DNA of 64,000 nt from Psychrobacter sp. UBA6766 (lineage in GTDB: Bacteria; Pseudomonadota; Gammaproteobacteria; Pseudomonadales; Moraxellaceae), in NCBI RefSeq assembly GCF_002453355.1, contig NZ_DKGQ01000052.1:48257-112256 (forward strand), written 5' to 3'. Within the stretch, counting starts at the first letter, position 1. Every line of letters begins with the position of its first letter. Of this stretch, positions 43,406 to 53,102 are shown piece by piece. The notes beneath the pieces are model-generated. The model was given only the letters and a program-made list of their open reading frames with translations. It did no database searches and was not told where the DNA came from. Position numbers and translations under genes: made by a program.

Positions 43406-44386
43406 TTACTCTAACGGCTCGCCGCAGTGCGGACAAAAATTCTTTTGCCGAACTTCTTTTTCGCGGCGCTCAAGCTCTTTTTCACGCAGCACTTGCAGTA
43501 CAATCTCTTGTGCTTGCTCTTTATCCAATCCAAGCTCACGGCGGATTTTTTCAATCATCATCTGATTTTGAACCAAGTCAAAATCACTATCGACCAGTTG
43601 CTCTCGAAAATCTTGCTCAAGCTCTTCTCGGCGCTGGCTCAGCTCATTTGCCAAACCCGTTGCCAAGATACCAGCCGGTAGTGCCGCAAGTCCGACGCCC
43701 AATATCGTGATAATCGCCCCCAAAATCCTACCCGCATTGGTAACAGGCGTGACGTCTCCGTAACCAACGGTCGTCAGTGTGACCACCGCCCACCACATGG
43801 CTTTCGGTATGGATTCGAACTCCTCGGGCTGCGCGTGATTCTCTACCAAATAAATACCACTTGATGCGGTCACAATCATGATGATTAAGATAAAAATAAC
43901 CGCTTGAAACGAACCTTTCTCTTTACTGATAACCACCAATAAAATACGTAAGGAGGCAAAATAACGGGTAAGTTTAAGAATGCGGAACAGGCGCAAGATA
44001 CGTAAGAATCGCAAATCGATACTGACAAAGAAATTTAAGAACGCCGGTGCAATCGCAATGATATCAATCAGCGCCGAGGGGCTTTTTAACCATTCCCAGC
44101 GCTGACGCCACGTGGTATTGTCAGGCTTCGCTTCAGCGACACTCCATAACCTGAGTAAATATTCAATAGAAAACACCACGATAGAAAAGTTTTCAAACCA
44201 AGTAAAATAAGCTTGATAGGGATAATACCAGCTGTCAACCGACTCAGCGATGACCGCCGTGACGTTCGCCATGATCAAAAAAATGAGAAAGTAATCAACA
44301 TAGCGACTAAAGAGCGTGTCATGCTCATCGTTTTGCAGAATATTGTAAACAAAAAGACGCAAGCGCCGAATAGATTGAAATAGCAT
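43406..44386 (-). CDS. Voltage-gated-type potassium channel
   Basis: 326 residues with six membrane helices. S4 carries regularly spaced arginines (RFLRILRLFRILKLTRY, residues 126-142) and the selectivity filter is TLTTVGYGDVTP (TVGYGD at 206-211). A cytoplasmic helical, charged C-terminus (about 255-310, rich in E, Q, R) probably forms a coiled coil and ends with CPHCGEPLE, a single CxxC that may be half of a zinc site shared between subunits. Function: K+ conduction across the inner membrane. It is convergent with the TerD-like gene and ends 53 bases from it. Confidence 0.9.
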   Translation of the reverse strand: MLFQSIRRLRLFVYNILQNDEHDTLFSRYVDYFLIFLIMANVTAVIAESVDSWYYPYQAYFTWFENFSIVVFSIEYLLRLWSVAEAKPDNTTWRQRWEWLKSPSALIDIIAIAPAFLNFFVSIDLRFLRILRLFRILKLTRYFASLRILLVVISKEKGSFQAVIFILIIMIVTASSGIYLVENHAQPEEFESIPKAMWWAVVTLTTVGYGDVTPVTNAGRILGAIITILGVGLAALPAGILATGLANELSQRREELEQDFREQLVDSDFDLVQNQMMIEKIRRELGLDKEQAQEIVLQVLREKELERREKEVRQKNFCPHCGEPLE

Positions 44387-44526
44387 GCTGTCCCTATGCG
44401 GTGTAACACCGGTTTATACCAACAAAAAATCAGGTAGGAGACATCAATAAAAAGAGGGTTGCGCTGGCAGATTTACTGATGAGCTGTTTTAAATAATTTA
44501 TGTTAATTTTTCTTTAGACGTTATGA

Positions 44527-44754
44527 TTATACAAAATTTACATAATAAATGTAGGTTGCTGCTACCAATGTCACCGCAGTGGCAAAAAAAATCAAACGCA
44601 AAAAACGTTCGTTAGCTCGTATTTGATGGCTTAAGTTTTGCGCTGGTAATAAAAATAAGCCGCATTTAGGACAACAGGCATCCATTTGATTTAAAAGTTT
44701 TATTGAACGGGCGTTTTCGCAGCGAAGGGGTGAGTTACTACAATAACCGAGCAT
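44527..44754 (-). CDS. Small zinc-ribbon-like protein with one membrane helix
   Basis: 75 residues, unrecognised. Cysteines are arranged as CSNSPLRC near the N-terminus and ACCPKCG at 27-32, followed by a hydrophobic segment LRLIFFATAVTLVAATYIYYV near the C-terminus. This gives a cytoplasmic zinc-ribbon head and a membrane tail. AAGGAT lies somewhat far upstream. It is transcribed in the same direction as, and just before, the potassium channel, whose own tail also ends in a CxxC. Confidence 0.55.
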   Translation of the reverse strand: MLGYCSNSPLRCENARSIKLLNQMDACCPKCGLFLLPAQNLSHQIRANERFLRLIFFATAVTLVAATYIYYVNFV

Positions 44755-44884
44755 AATATACGATCAATCCTTTTATTAATTCTAATCCTTTAATAAATAA
44801 TAACAGCAAATGCAAATTTACTGTAAAAGAAGCTATTTAACAATACCATCTAATTTCACCCACCAAGCTCATTATGACTGTAGG

Positions 44885-45109
44885 ATGAAATCCAATTATG
44901 ACAACTTAGTATTTAAAACCTTACTTGATGATAGCGTTGGTGTTGCGGGTCACATCGGTCTTGATATCCCATTTGCGCCTACTGAGTCTTTGCGTATCGA
45001 TGCCCGTTATATGGACATCAAAACCGATGCTACTTTAAACGGTACAGACATTGGTGACCTTGATATCAGTCCTTGGGTTTATGGCGTTGCTTTCGTAAAA
45101 CAATTCTAA
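44885..45109 (+). pseudogene. OmpW-family outer membrane protein, C-terminal remnant
   Basis: The frame encodes DDSVGVAGHIGLDIPFAPTE, then RIDARYMDIKTDATL and the end ISPWVYGVAFVKQF, matching the last third of OmpW barrels (RIDARYMDI... WVYG... F-terminal). The preceding residues do not match, there is no signal peptide, and the adjacent minus-strand gene leaves no room for the missing N-terminal part, so I read it as a decayed or truncated copy. ATG 44885 is only the first in-frame ATG near the recognisable part; the exact left border of the remnant is unclear. Confidence 0.75.
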
Positions 45110-45143
45110 TATAGCCTGTTGCTCTAAACTGAACACGATAAAT

Positions 45144-45175
45144 AAAAGAAGCCGGCTTATTAGCCGGCTTCTTTT
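45144..45175. terminator. Strong bidirectional terminator
   Basis: Perfect 14-base arms AAAAGAAGCCGGCT (45144-45157) and AGCCGGCTTCTTTT (45162-45175) with a 4-base loop. It serves aceF on the minus strand and probably the original ompW gene on the plus strand. Confidence 0.92.
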
Positions 45176-45212
45176 TGTCTGTAAATACAATTTTTTTTAT
45201 CAAGCAGAGCAC

Positions 45213-46946
45213 TTATAGCAAGATACGGCGTGGATCAGCCAATAAGGTTGCGATATAACGGGTAAATACAGCGGCATCAGCGCCATTGATCACGCGATGA
45301 TCATAAGACAATGATAGCGGCAACATCAAACGCGGCTCAAAGGCTTGCTTACTAGCATTCCAGCGCGGCTGCATACTGGCTTCTGACACCCCTAAAATAC
45401 CCACTTGTGGCCAATTTACCAGTGGCGTAAATGCGGTACCGCCTAAGTTACCTTGGCTAGATATGGTAAAGCTCGCGCCTTGCAAGTCCTTGGCCGTTAG
45501 CTTCTTATCACGCGCTTTAACCGCAAGCTCACCTATCTCAATGGCGATTTGCTTTAGGCCTTTATCTTGCACATTTTTGATAACAGGTACAATCAAGCCA
45601 TCATCCGTCGCGACCGCAATGCCCATATTCACGCTTTTACGTAAGATAATTTGAGTATTATCGTCACTCAAATGACTATTAAAACGTGGATGCTGGGTTA
45701 ATGCATAAGCAGTTGCTTTGACGACAAACGCCAAAATGGTGAAGCCGATACCTTCCGCTTTCATAGCGCCTTTGAGCTCACCACGTAACTTTTCAGTTTC
45801 CGTGATGTCAGACAAGTCAAATTGCGTCACTTGCGGCAGCAAAGTATTGTAATTGAGCTGTGGTATCGAGACTTTTTGTAGGCGGCTTAAATCTTGTACT
45901 TCGGTCTCACCCCATATCTCGCTATTACTCATATCAGGTAAACTTGGCAGGCTTGAGCTCGCCACATTACCATTAGCAGGCGCTGTTTTTTGCGTGCTAA
46001 GGCTTTCTTTTACATGGGCAAACAAATCTTCTTTTAAGATACGGTCGTTAAGCGCTGACCCTGTCACTTGGCTGATATCAACGCCCAACTGACGCGCAAG
46101 CTTACGCACGGCAGGACCGGCATAGATATCGACCATTTTTTCGTTGACTTGTGCTTCGGTCAACTTATCATTTGCAGCGCTAGGACTAGTCGTAGATTTA
46201 GCAGCTTGTTTAGGCTCACCAGTCGTTTGCTTACTCGCCTTTTGGTCTAAGTCAGCTTTCTTATCTGATTCAGCTGGTTTTGAATCTTGCGATTCAGAAA
46301 CACCAGATTCAGACTCGTTAGCGCTCTCTGCACCTTCACCAATGATGACGATAAAATCTTGACCATTGGCGACCATGTCGCCAGTTTGAACTAAGATTTT
46401 TTCAATCTTACCGGCTTCTGGCGCTGGTACTTCAACCGACGCTTTATCAGACTCAATGAGCAAAATGGATTGGTCAGCAGTGACCATATCTCCGACACTG
46501 ACCATAATTTCAGACACTTGCGCTTCGTCAACACCTAAATCTGGCAAGGCATGAGTGGTTGCCTTTCCTGTTTGTCCAGTAGCCTTAGAAGTATTTGCCT
46601 CAGCTGTTTTAGTATCTACTTGCTGATTAGGCTGCGCTTCATTTTGTTTGTCAGCGGCAGCTTCTGTTTCTGTTTCTTTATCAGTGCTTTGGTCATCATC
46701 GCTTTGGCTATCAGAATCTGCTTCGCTTTCAAGCTCAATAAGCACCATACCTTCACGGACTTGATCGCCAACCGCCACGCTAATTTTAGTCACTTTACCG
46801 GCAGCCGAGCTTGGTACTTCTACTGACGCTTTGTCAGATTCTAATAAAATAATATTATCGTCTTTTGCAATAACGTCGCCAACTTCGACCATAATCTCAC
46901 TGACTTCGGCGCTATCAACACCCAAATCGGGGGCTTTAATGTCCAT
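45213..46946 (-). CDS. aceF: Pyruvate dehydrogenase E2, dihydrolipoamide acetyltransferase
   Basis: Transfers the acetyl group from lipoyl arms to CoA in the pyruvate dehydrogenase complex. Two lipoyl domains have the modified lysines in ESDKASVEV (K39 and K168), joined by acidic/Ala-rich linkers. The E1/E3-binding domain is near 280-320 (AGPAVRKLARQLGVDISQV), and the catalytic domain ends with SYDHRVINGADAA (H550). HRVING, rather than HRVIDG, occurs in other gammaproteobacterial E2p proteins, so it is not a defect. 577 residues. The gene lies 40 bases after aceE on the same strand, an operon. Confidence 0.96.
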   Translation of the reverse strand: MDIKAPDLGVDSAEVSEIMVEVGDVIAKDDNIILLESDKASVEVPSSAAGKVTKISVAVGDQVREGMVLIELESEADSDSQSDDDQSTDKETETEAAADKQNEAQPNQQVDTKTAEANTSKATGQTGKATTHALPDLGVDEAQVSEIMVSVGDMVTADQSILLIESDKASVEVPAPEAGKIEKILVQTGDMVANGQDFIVIIGEGAESANESESGVSESQDSKPAESDKKADLDQKASKQTTGEPKQAAKSTTSPSAANDKLTEAQVNEKMVDIYAGPAVRKLARQLGVDISQVTGSALNDRILKEDLFAHVKESLSTQKTAPANGNVASSSLPSLPDMSNSEIWGETEVQDLSRLQKVSIPQLNYNTLLPQVTQFDLSDITETEKLRGELKGAMKAEGIGFTILAFVVKATAYALTQHPRFNSHLSDDNTQIILRKSVNMGIAVATDDGLIVPVIKNVQDKGLKQIAIEIGELAVKARDKKLTAKDLQGASFTISSQGNLGGTAFTPLVNWPQVGILGVSEASMQPRWNASKQAFEPRLMLPLSLSYDHRVINGADAAVFTRYIATLLADPRRILL

Positions 46947-46985
46947 CCGTAATTCTCCTTATATTATTGTTGCCTTGTCTTTGGG

Positions 46986-49799
46986 CTATTCTTTGACGTC
47001 GTCATCATTGAGTAAAGCAGCATCGGCTGGATCTTCTGCGCGGCCTTCGCTGCTTATTTCGTCATCATCTTCACTGACAAACTCTGGCACAGGGTTTGGA
47101 TGAACATTGTCAGGGCCTGGCGCATCTGGGAAATGATCATAATGAGGCTGTTGTTGCCATGCAGGTGGTTGATCCGCTTCGATACCAAAGCTTGAAATCG
47201 CATCTTTTACCAGACGCATCTCAACTTCACCTTCATCGGCTAAGCGTTTGAGCGTTGCAACCACAATATGAGCAGCATCGACATGGAAGAAGCTACGTAA
47301 TTGCTCACGGGTGTCTGAGCGACCATAACCATCTGTGCCTAAAGTCGTATAAGGACGGTTGTCCGGTAACCATGCGCGGATTTGTTCTGGATAATTGCGC
47401 ATATAGTCGGTTGCCGCGACAACAATACCTTCGTGCGGAGCAAGCTGTTCGGTAACCCATGGCACCACTTCTTCCTCCATTGGATGCAGGCGATTATAGT
47501 CATCACAAGCCATACCATCGCGAGTCAGCTCGTTAAAGCTCGTTACGCTCCAAACGTTAGATGAGATATTAAACTCGTCTTGTAATATTTTCGCCGCTTT
47601 CTGTACTTCGCGTAAAATAACGCCTGAACCTAATAGCTGAACTTGGCTTGAGCCATTGTCTTCTAGCAAGTACATACCGCGTTTAATACCTTCTTCAACA
47701 CCTTCTGGCATGGCAGGTTGTTCATAGTTTTCATTCATCAAGGTCAAGTAATAATAAACGCGCTCGCCCTCGCCATACATACGGCGTAGGCCATCGTGCA
47801 TAATCACTGCCAGCTCGTAACCAAAACATGGGTCATAAGACACACAGTTCGGCACAACGTTAAATAAAATCTGTGAATGACCATCTTGATGCTGCAAGCC
47901 TTCGCCGTTTAGCGTGGTACGACCAGCTGTCGCGCCAAGTAAGAACCCTTGTGCCTGACAGTCACCCGCTGCCCATGCCAAGTCGCCGACGCGCTGGAAG
48001 CCGAACATAGAGTAGTAAATATAAAGTGGAATCATTGGTAGCGCGTTGACAGAATAACTGGTTGCCAGTGCAATCCACGTACTCATCGCGCCCGCTTCGT
48101 TAATGCCTTCCTCTAACATATGACCGTCGATGGCTTCTTTATAACCCATCAAAGCCTCACTATCCTCTGGCGTATATTTTTGTCCAGAAGCCGAGTAAAT
48201 ACCCAATTGACGGAACATACCTTCTAAGCCAAAGGTACGCGCTTCATCAGGAACAATGGGTACGACACGATCTTGAATGTCTTTATTTTTTAACATCGCC
48301 GCTAGTAGACGGACAAACACCATGGTAGTCGATTGCTCTTTACCATTGCTGCCTTTTAGTACGCGATCAAAAATCGACAACTCTGGAATATTGAGCGGGA
48401 TATGACCACTACGGCGGTTGGGCAGATGACCACCTAACGCTTCACGGCGACCTTTTAGATATTTCATCTCCAGCGAATCTTCTTTTGGACGATAAAACGG
48501 CAGCGTCTGCAACTCTTCATCGGTAAATGGCAAATCGAAGCGATCACGGAAATACATCAAGGCTTCATGATCAAGTTTTTTGATTTGATGCGTCTTATTG
48601 ACCGCTTGCGCTTGGTTAGACAAACCATAGCCTTTAACGGTTTTCACCAAGACCACAGTTGGCTGACCTTTGGTTTTCATGGCTTCACTAAAGGCAGCAT
48701 AGACCTTCATCGGATCATGACCACCGCGATTTAAGCGTGAGATATCATGGTCAGACAGCTCATTGGCCATCTCTTCTAGCTCTGGGTATTTACCAAAGAA
48801 TTCTTTACGGGTAAATTCAGGCGTTCGGGCTTCATATAACTGATATTCACCGTCAACCGCTTCTTCCATTCGGTATTTAAGTACGCCGGTCACGTCTTTA
48901 TCTAACAAGGTATCCCACTGACCGCCCCAAATGACTTTAATCACGCGCCAGCCAGCACCGCGGAATACCGACTCAAGCTCTTGAATAATCTTACCGTTAC
49001 CACGCACTGGTCCATCAAGGCGTTGCAAGTTACAGTTGACGACCCAAATTAAATTATCCAATTTCTCACGACCAGCAAGAGAAATCGCACCCAAGCTTTC
49101 TGGCTCGTCGGTTTCGCCATCACCTAAGAAGGTCCAAATCTTGCGATCTTCTTTTTCTAGTAAACCGCGGTTTTCCATATAACGATGCACGTGCGCATGA
49201 TAAATGGACATAATTGGACCCAAACCCATCGACACGGTTGGGAACTGCCAATAATCTGGCATCAAATATGGGTGCGGATAGCTTGAGAGGCCTTTACCGC
49301 CTACTTCACGGCGAAAGTTTTCTAGTTGCTCCTCATCTAAGCGACCTTCTAAATAAGAGCGTGCATAAATTCCAGGCGCTGAGTGACCTTGATAATAAAT
49401 CATGTCACCGCCGAAATGGTCGCTCGCCGCACGGAAAAAATGGTTAAACCCTGTCTCATAAAGCGTCGCACTTGAAGCAAAAGTCGCTAAGTGACCGCCT
49501 AAATCATCATCGTTCTTATTGGCGCGCATCACCATCGCCAACGCATTGTAGCGAATCAAAGCACGGATTTTGCGCTCAATCGTCAAATCACCTGGGTACA
49601 TTGGCTCATCTTCGACGGCGATAGTGTTGATATAAGCCGTATCGAGACGGTTAAATGGCAACCCTTCTTGAACCGCCATGTTATATAGTGCTTTTAATAA
49701 AAACTGCGCCCGATCCTTATCGGCATGTTTGATAACCGACTCAAAGGCTTCCAGCCATTCTTGGGTTTCGGTGCTATCAGCATCCTTATAATAGTTCAT
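46986..49799 (-). CDS. aceE: Pyruvate dehydrogenase E1 component (homodimeric type)
   Basis: Thiamine-diphosphate enzyme decarboxylating pyruvate and acetylating E2. The TPP motif begins GDGETDEP near residue 226 and ends NCNLQ, and the long 937-residue single-chain layout matches E. coli AceE (887 residues). The extra length is mostly an acidic C-terminal tail (FVSEDDDEISSEGRAEDPAD). AAGGAT precedes the ATG. It is the first gene of aceE-aceF; a dedicated lpd (E3) gene is not adjacent. Regulation is probably from the 578-base region upstream, where no PdhR-like site was obvious. Confidence 0.97.
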   Translation of the reverse strand: MNYYKDADSTETQEWLEAFESVIKHADKDRAQFLLKALYNMAVQEGLPFNRLDTAYINTIAVEDEPMYPGDLTIERKIRALIRYNALAMVMRANKNDDDLGGHLATFASSATLYETGFNHFFRAASDHFGGDMIYYQGHSAPGIYARSYLEGRLDEEQLENFRREVGGKGLSSYPHPYLMPDYWQFPTVSMGLGPIMSIYHAHVHRYMENRGLLEKEDRKIWTFLGDGETDEPESLGAISLAGREKLDNLIWVVNCNLQRLDGPVRGNGKIIQELESVFRGAGWRVIKVIWGGQWDTLLDKDVTGVLKYRMEEAVDGEYQLYEARTPEFTRKEFFGKYPELEEMANELSDHDISRLNRGGHDPMKVYAAFSEAMKTKGQPTVVLVKTVKGYGLSNQAQAVNKTHQIKKLDHEALMYFRDRFDLPFTDEELQTLPFYRPKEDSLEMKYLKGRREALGGHLPNRRSGHIPLNIPELSIFDRVLKGSNGKEQSTTMVFVRLLAAMLKNKDIQDRVVPIVPDEARTFGLEGMFRQLGIYSASGQKYTPEDSEALMGYKEAIDGHMLEEGINEAGAMSTWIALATSYSVNALPMIPLYIYYSMFGFQRVGDLAWAAGDCQAQGFLLGATAGRTTLNGEGLQHQDGHSQILFNVVPNCVSYDPCFGYELAVIMHDGLRRMYGEGERVYYYLTLMNENYEQPAMPEGVEEGIKRGMYLLEDNGSSQVQLLGSGVILREVQKAAKILQDEFNISSNVWSVTSFNELTRDGMACDDYNRLHPMEEEVVPWVTEQLAPHEGIVVAATDYMRNYPEQIRAWLPDNRPYTTLGTDGYGRSDTREQLRSFFHVDAAHIVVATLKRLADEGEVEMRLVKDAISSFGIEADQPPAWQQQPHYDHFPDAPGPDNVHPNPVPEFVSEDDDEISSEGRAEDPADAALLNDDDVKE

Positions 49800-50377
49800 C
49801 TTAATTAATCCTTTTTATCAGTCAGTCCTGCATGGTGACAGGGTGTTATTAAATCAGAATGTGGTGTGTGTCTTAATGAGCAATTGATTGGCTTGATGAC
49901 TTCCCTATAACTTCCTTGCTGCATCTAAGCATTACAATATCGTTCGCCGTGATGATAATAAGTCTAAACAATGTGTCTCACTGTACATTTGCATAAGGGT
50001 AAATAGGCATCGTCGTAAATTAAACGTCAGCCATTTTTCGACTATCATTATTAAATGATAATGACACTCTATTATAAGTGCTTATTAAGGATTTGTTTAT
50101 AGCTATGAAGAAATGCCAATATGACAAGTATTTTTGAAATAAATAGTGATTAGTTATTAAATGAATATTTGTTGTTAAATCTTCTTAAAAACACTCTTTG
50201 TCAGTCGTTTCTATTACAAAGGTGCTAGTCGTCGCCTTATTCGACCTTTTATCGATTTATATGCTAACAATTGTATGCTTAATGTTATATTAAGTTAAAA
50301 TAATCTATCAATTAAAAATAAATTATCTTTTCATAAATACCCTTTATTTGCAATTTATTATAACTCTGAGATGAACT
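49800..50377. other. Divergent intergenic region between aceE and the surface locus
   Basis: 578 AT-rich bases holding the promoters of aceE (minus) and of the first surface gene (plus). It includes an inverted repeat at 50044-50064. I see no gene in it. Confidence 0.6.
50044..50064. promoter_or_regulatory. AT-rich imperfect inverted repeat, possible operator
   Basis: ATCATTATTAAATGATAATGA has arms ATCATTAT and ATGATAAT in inverted orientation. The hexamers resemble those in Fur boxes, but the order is not that of the 19-base consensus, so a named regulator is not assigned. Confidence 0.3.
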
Positions 50378-52303
50378 ATGACTGGTCGATTACTACTTTT
50401 GCAGCGTTCTCTATTTTTAGATAAAAACTTAGGATGGACTAAGTATGCTATCGTCTTGACGGTCATTGCTATACCGTTTGTCACGCAGGCGGCTTCTCCG
50501 ACGGGTTTTGGCACTTTCACTCGCGATGAAAGAGTCGCTCCCAATAGCATAGTATCAGGGACTTACAAAACGCTTACAGGAGCCACGGGTAACTATCGAA
50601 TTATTGCAGGCTCAACTAGTGGGTATAATGGGGTAGAATTTCAGATAGGTGACAATGGTATTATGATTAAAAACCTAAGTAATGATAGTACAGATAAAGA
50701 TAAGTTTACTTATACTTTTGAGCTTATACCCGATCCCAATAACGCTAACTTCATTAATACTATTAAAATCGCTCAGGCGACTTATCCGACATACAACAAT
50801 AGCTCTAATCCTAGCGGTAATTCTGAAATAGCAAGACAAACACTAGACTACGTTCCAAATATCTTTGGTCCAGAAACTAAAGCAAAAGTCCTTATTAACT
50901 TGAACGCTTCTTATTACTTTGGCGCGATGGGTGATTATTTTATGGGTAACTCAAGTGGGTTAAATGACCAAACTATATTTACTTCCAACAATCCCATTAT
51001 TGACCAACCACAATTGCGTGTAGACAGTACAAGAGGAGGTGGAGAAAGCGGTTTATATTACTATGATATTAGTAAGCTTAAAGGTACTAATTCTGGAAAC
51101 TTTTATACTCTTGAACGCACAGCTGCTCCTAATAAATATGTTGAGTTTAAAACATCTGATAAAAAAGGAGTATTACCACCTGAGCCAACTTTTGAAAATA
51201 TCTTAAAAGCTAATTCTAGTAATAATCGAACAACTTACCTTCCTTACACTAGTTCTATTATTCCTAAGAATACTAGCTACGTTAGTTATGGTGTTAATAA
51301 TTCCGATAGTAATTATGTTATTGGAGTAGAAAATGCTCAAGCAGTCACTTTAACATACGAAGGTATTATGAATGGTAATAGTGGTAAAGATACTGCAGTC
51401 ATAGGTGAGACTTTTAATGAGTGGATTAGCTTTGGTATAACAAGCGAAGTTGCTCCAACCTATACTTTTTCCGGTACGGTGTTTAATGATAATGGCGGGC
51501 TAACACTAAGATCTGATGAAGTAGGTACCGTCAACAGCCAATACTTCAACGGCATTTTTGATTCTCTATCTGGTGAAGTAGGTATATCTAACCCTAATTT
51601 AGCAGTTAGGCTAACGGATTGTAGTCGTGAAAACACTCTTATACCCACTACGTCGCCGCAAGCCATAACAGACACTGGTATAAAGAAAGGACAATATGGC
51701 TTTAGCGTGTCATCAAGCGCTCTACAAAATAGGACTAAGGTTTGTATCGTTCAAGTAGAGCCGGAAAATTGGGAATATAGTGTTGATAGCACCACAAACA
51801 AGAGAGAAGTTACACTAAACACAGGTGTTTATAACTACAACAATCTAGACTTCGGTGAAGTTCAAGCGAATAACGCTTCTCTCGTGTTAGTTAAATCACA
51901 GTACGTCAATAACTGTGATATCAATGCCAACTATAGCGGCACTACTGGCCCCTCTCCTCAAACCCCTACCTTCACGGATACGATCACAAATATAGAGCCT
52001 GGTAAATGTATCGCTTACAAAATCGATGCCTATAACCGAGGTCATGTAGCACTCGCTAACATACGTATTACTGACATACTACAAAAGATGCCTGTTGAGT
52101 CAAGGTTCCACTTACCAGTCGCTTCAGGTATCCCTGCGAGCTTACACAAAACTGATAAGCTAGACAGCCCACTAGTCACTATAGGTGAAAACGGTGTCAT
52201 TATCACTGAGCCTTTTGAATTAAACAAAACTTCTGCTACTACCCTGCCATTGAAACGTACGCTGTATTTCAACACTAAATATGGAACAACTGTAAATCCT
52301 TAA
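50378..52303 (+). CDS. Secreted surface protein with SdrD-B/DUF11-like modules
   Basis: 641 residues. A signal-peptide-like hydrophobic segment after a long charged lead (WTKYAIVLTVIAIPFVTQA, cut after A37 or so) targets it out of the cytoplasm. The middle is glycine/serine/asparagine-rich; at about 365 FSGTVFNDNGG looks like the start of an SdrD-B-like domain. The end has a DUF11-like module with a cysteine pair (NNCDINA, C513; PGKCIAYKIDAYNRG, C544). The same module occurs in the protein at 53103. No membrane anchor, sortase motif or barrel is seen, so it may be released or held by a partner. AT-rich. First gene of the surface locus. Confidence 0.7.
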   Translation: MTGRLLLLQRSLFLDKNLGWTKYAIVLTVIAIPFVTQAASPTGFGTFTRDERVAPNSIVSGTYKTLTGATGNYRIIAGSTSGYNGVEFQIGDNGIMIKNLSNDSTDKDKFTYTFELIPDPNNANFINTIKIAQATYPTYNNSSNPSGNSEIARQTLDYVPNIFGPETKAKVLINLNASYYFGAMGDYFMGNSSGLNDQTIFTSNNPIIDQPQLRVDSTRGGGESGLYYYDISKLKGTNSGNFYTLERTAAPNKYVEFKTSDKKGVLPPEPTFENILKANSSNNRTTYLPYTSSIIPKNTSYVSYGVNNSDSNYVIGVENAQAVTLTYEGIMNGNSGKDTAVIGETFNEWISFGITSEVAPTYTFSGTVFNDNGGLTLRSDEVGTVNSQYFNGIFDSLSGEVGISNPNLAVRLTDCSRENTLIPTTSPQAITDTGIKKGQYGFSVSSSALQNRTKVCIVQVEPENWEYSVDSTTNKREVTLNTGVYNYNNLDFGEVQANNASLVLVKSQYVNNCDINANYSGTTGPSPQTPTFTDTITNIEPGKCIAYKIDAYNRGHVALANIRITDILQKMPVESRFHLPVASGIPASLHKTDKLDSPLVTIGENGVIITEPFELNKTSATTLPLKRTLYFNTKYGTTVNP

Positions 52304-52356
52304 TATTAATTGCCTCTTGCATTATTCTTAATATTCAAAACTTAATTATTTCCAAC

Positions 52357-52386
52357 AAAAGCCCTATTTTTACAGATGGGGCTTTT
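52357..52386 (+). terminator. Terminator after the first surface gene
   Basis: AAAAGCCC (52357-52364) and GGGCTTTT (52379-52386), a perfect 8-base stem with a 14-base loop and terminal T residues. Confidence 0.7.
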
Positions 52387-52413
52387 ACCGTTTAACCCCT
52401 CCAAACTTCCTTT

Positions 52414-52432
52414 TGTCACCTTTTTAGTGACA
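52414..52432. promoter_or_regulatory. Inverted repeat upstream of the DUF11-like small protein
   Basis: TGTCAC (52414-52419) and GTGACA (52427-52432) around a 7-base spacer, about 140 bases before the start at 52572. It could be an operator or a small hairpin. Confidence 0.35.
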
Positions 52433-52571
52433 CTGTGTAATTAATTTGTAAAAATCCTTTCTAAAGCAAAGTCGATATTTTTTCACTTAAATAAAGCTTA
52501 ACAGTTGTATAAGTGAGCCTCACAGAAGTAAGAGACATCTCTGACCGTGATGATTTAATAAAGGATTTCAT

Positions 52572-53036
52572 ATGAAAGGTTCTAGTTTTTTACGTAATAC
52601 CTTACTAGCTAGCTTAGCATCGGTATTTTTATTAGGCACGGCCAATGCTGACGACGCTTTAAAGATGGACTTAACCGCCAATAAGGTCGTCAAGAGTGCC
52701 GAGGGTAAAACTACTTATCTACCAGTCCGGAATGCACCAGCTGGCACGGTTATTCAGTATAAAGCCACTTACAGCAATACCATTAATAAAGACATTCAAG
52801 ACTTAGCAGTTGTACTGCCTATTCCTGCAAACATGACCTTCACTGGTGAAGCATTCCCTTCATCGGCACAAGCCAGTATCGATGGCAAAAACTACGCTGA
52901 CATGCCACTGATGCGTAAAGTCGACGGCAAAATGGTCAAAATTCCTTTTTCTGAATACCGTACTCTGCGCTGGAATATCAAGCTATTGCCAGCACAGAAA
53001 TCAGCAGCGGTCGCTCTAAATACTACTGTTAATTAA
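52572..53036 (+). CDS. Small secreted DUF11-like protein
   Basis: 154 residues with a clear signal peptide (MKGSSFLRNTLLASLASVFLLGTANA, predicted cut before DDALK). The mature part is one beta-rich domain: TTYLPVRNAPAGTVIQYKATYSNT followed by IQDLAVVLPIPANMTFTGEAF, the pattern of a DUF11/isopeptide-type beta-sandwich. AAGGA lies upstream. It ends with KSAAVALNTTVN, no anchor. It is 67 bases from the next surface gene, so the two are probably co-transcribed. Confidence 0.75.
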   Translation: MKGSSFLRNTLLASLASVFLLGTANADDALKMDLTANKVVKSAEGKTTYLPVRNAPAGTVIQYKATYSNTINKDIQDLAVVLPIPANMTFTGEAFPSSAQASIDGKNYADMPLMRKVDGKMVKIPFSEYRTLRWNIKLLPAQKSAAVALNTTVN

Positions 53037-53102
53037 ACCTCTTTATCCGTTCATTTTTTTCAACCTTACACATAGTTTTTATCATCACTTTTGGAGCAAT
53101 AC

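Noticed and set aside
45213..46946. HRVING in place of HRVIDG in the E2 catalytic motif as a possible defect
   Set aside because: The N variant is known from other gammaproteobacterial pyruvate dehydrogenase E2 proteins, so it was not reported as an anomaly.
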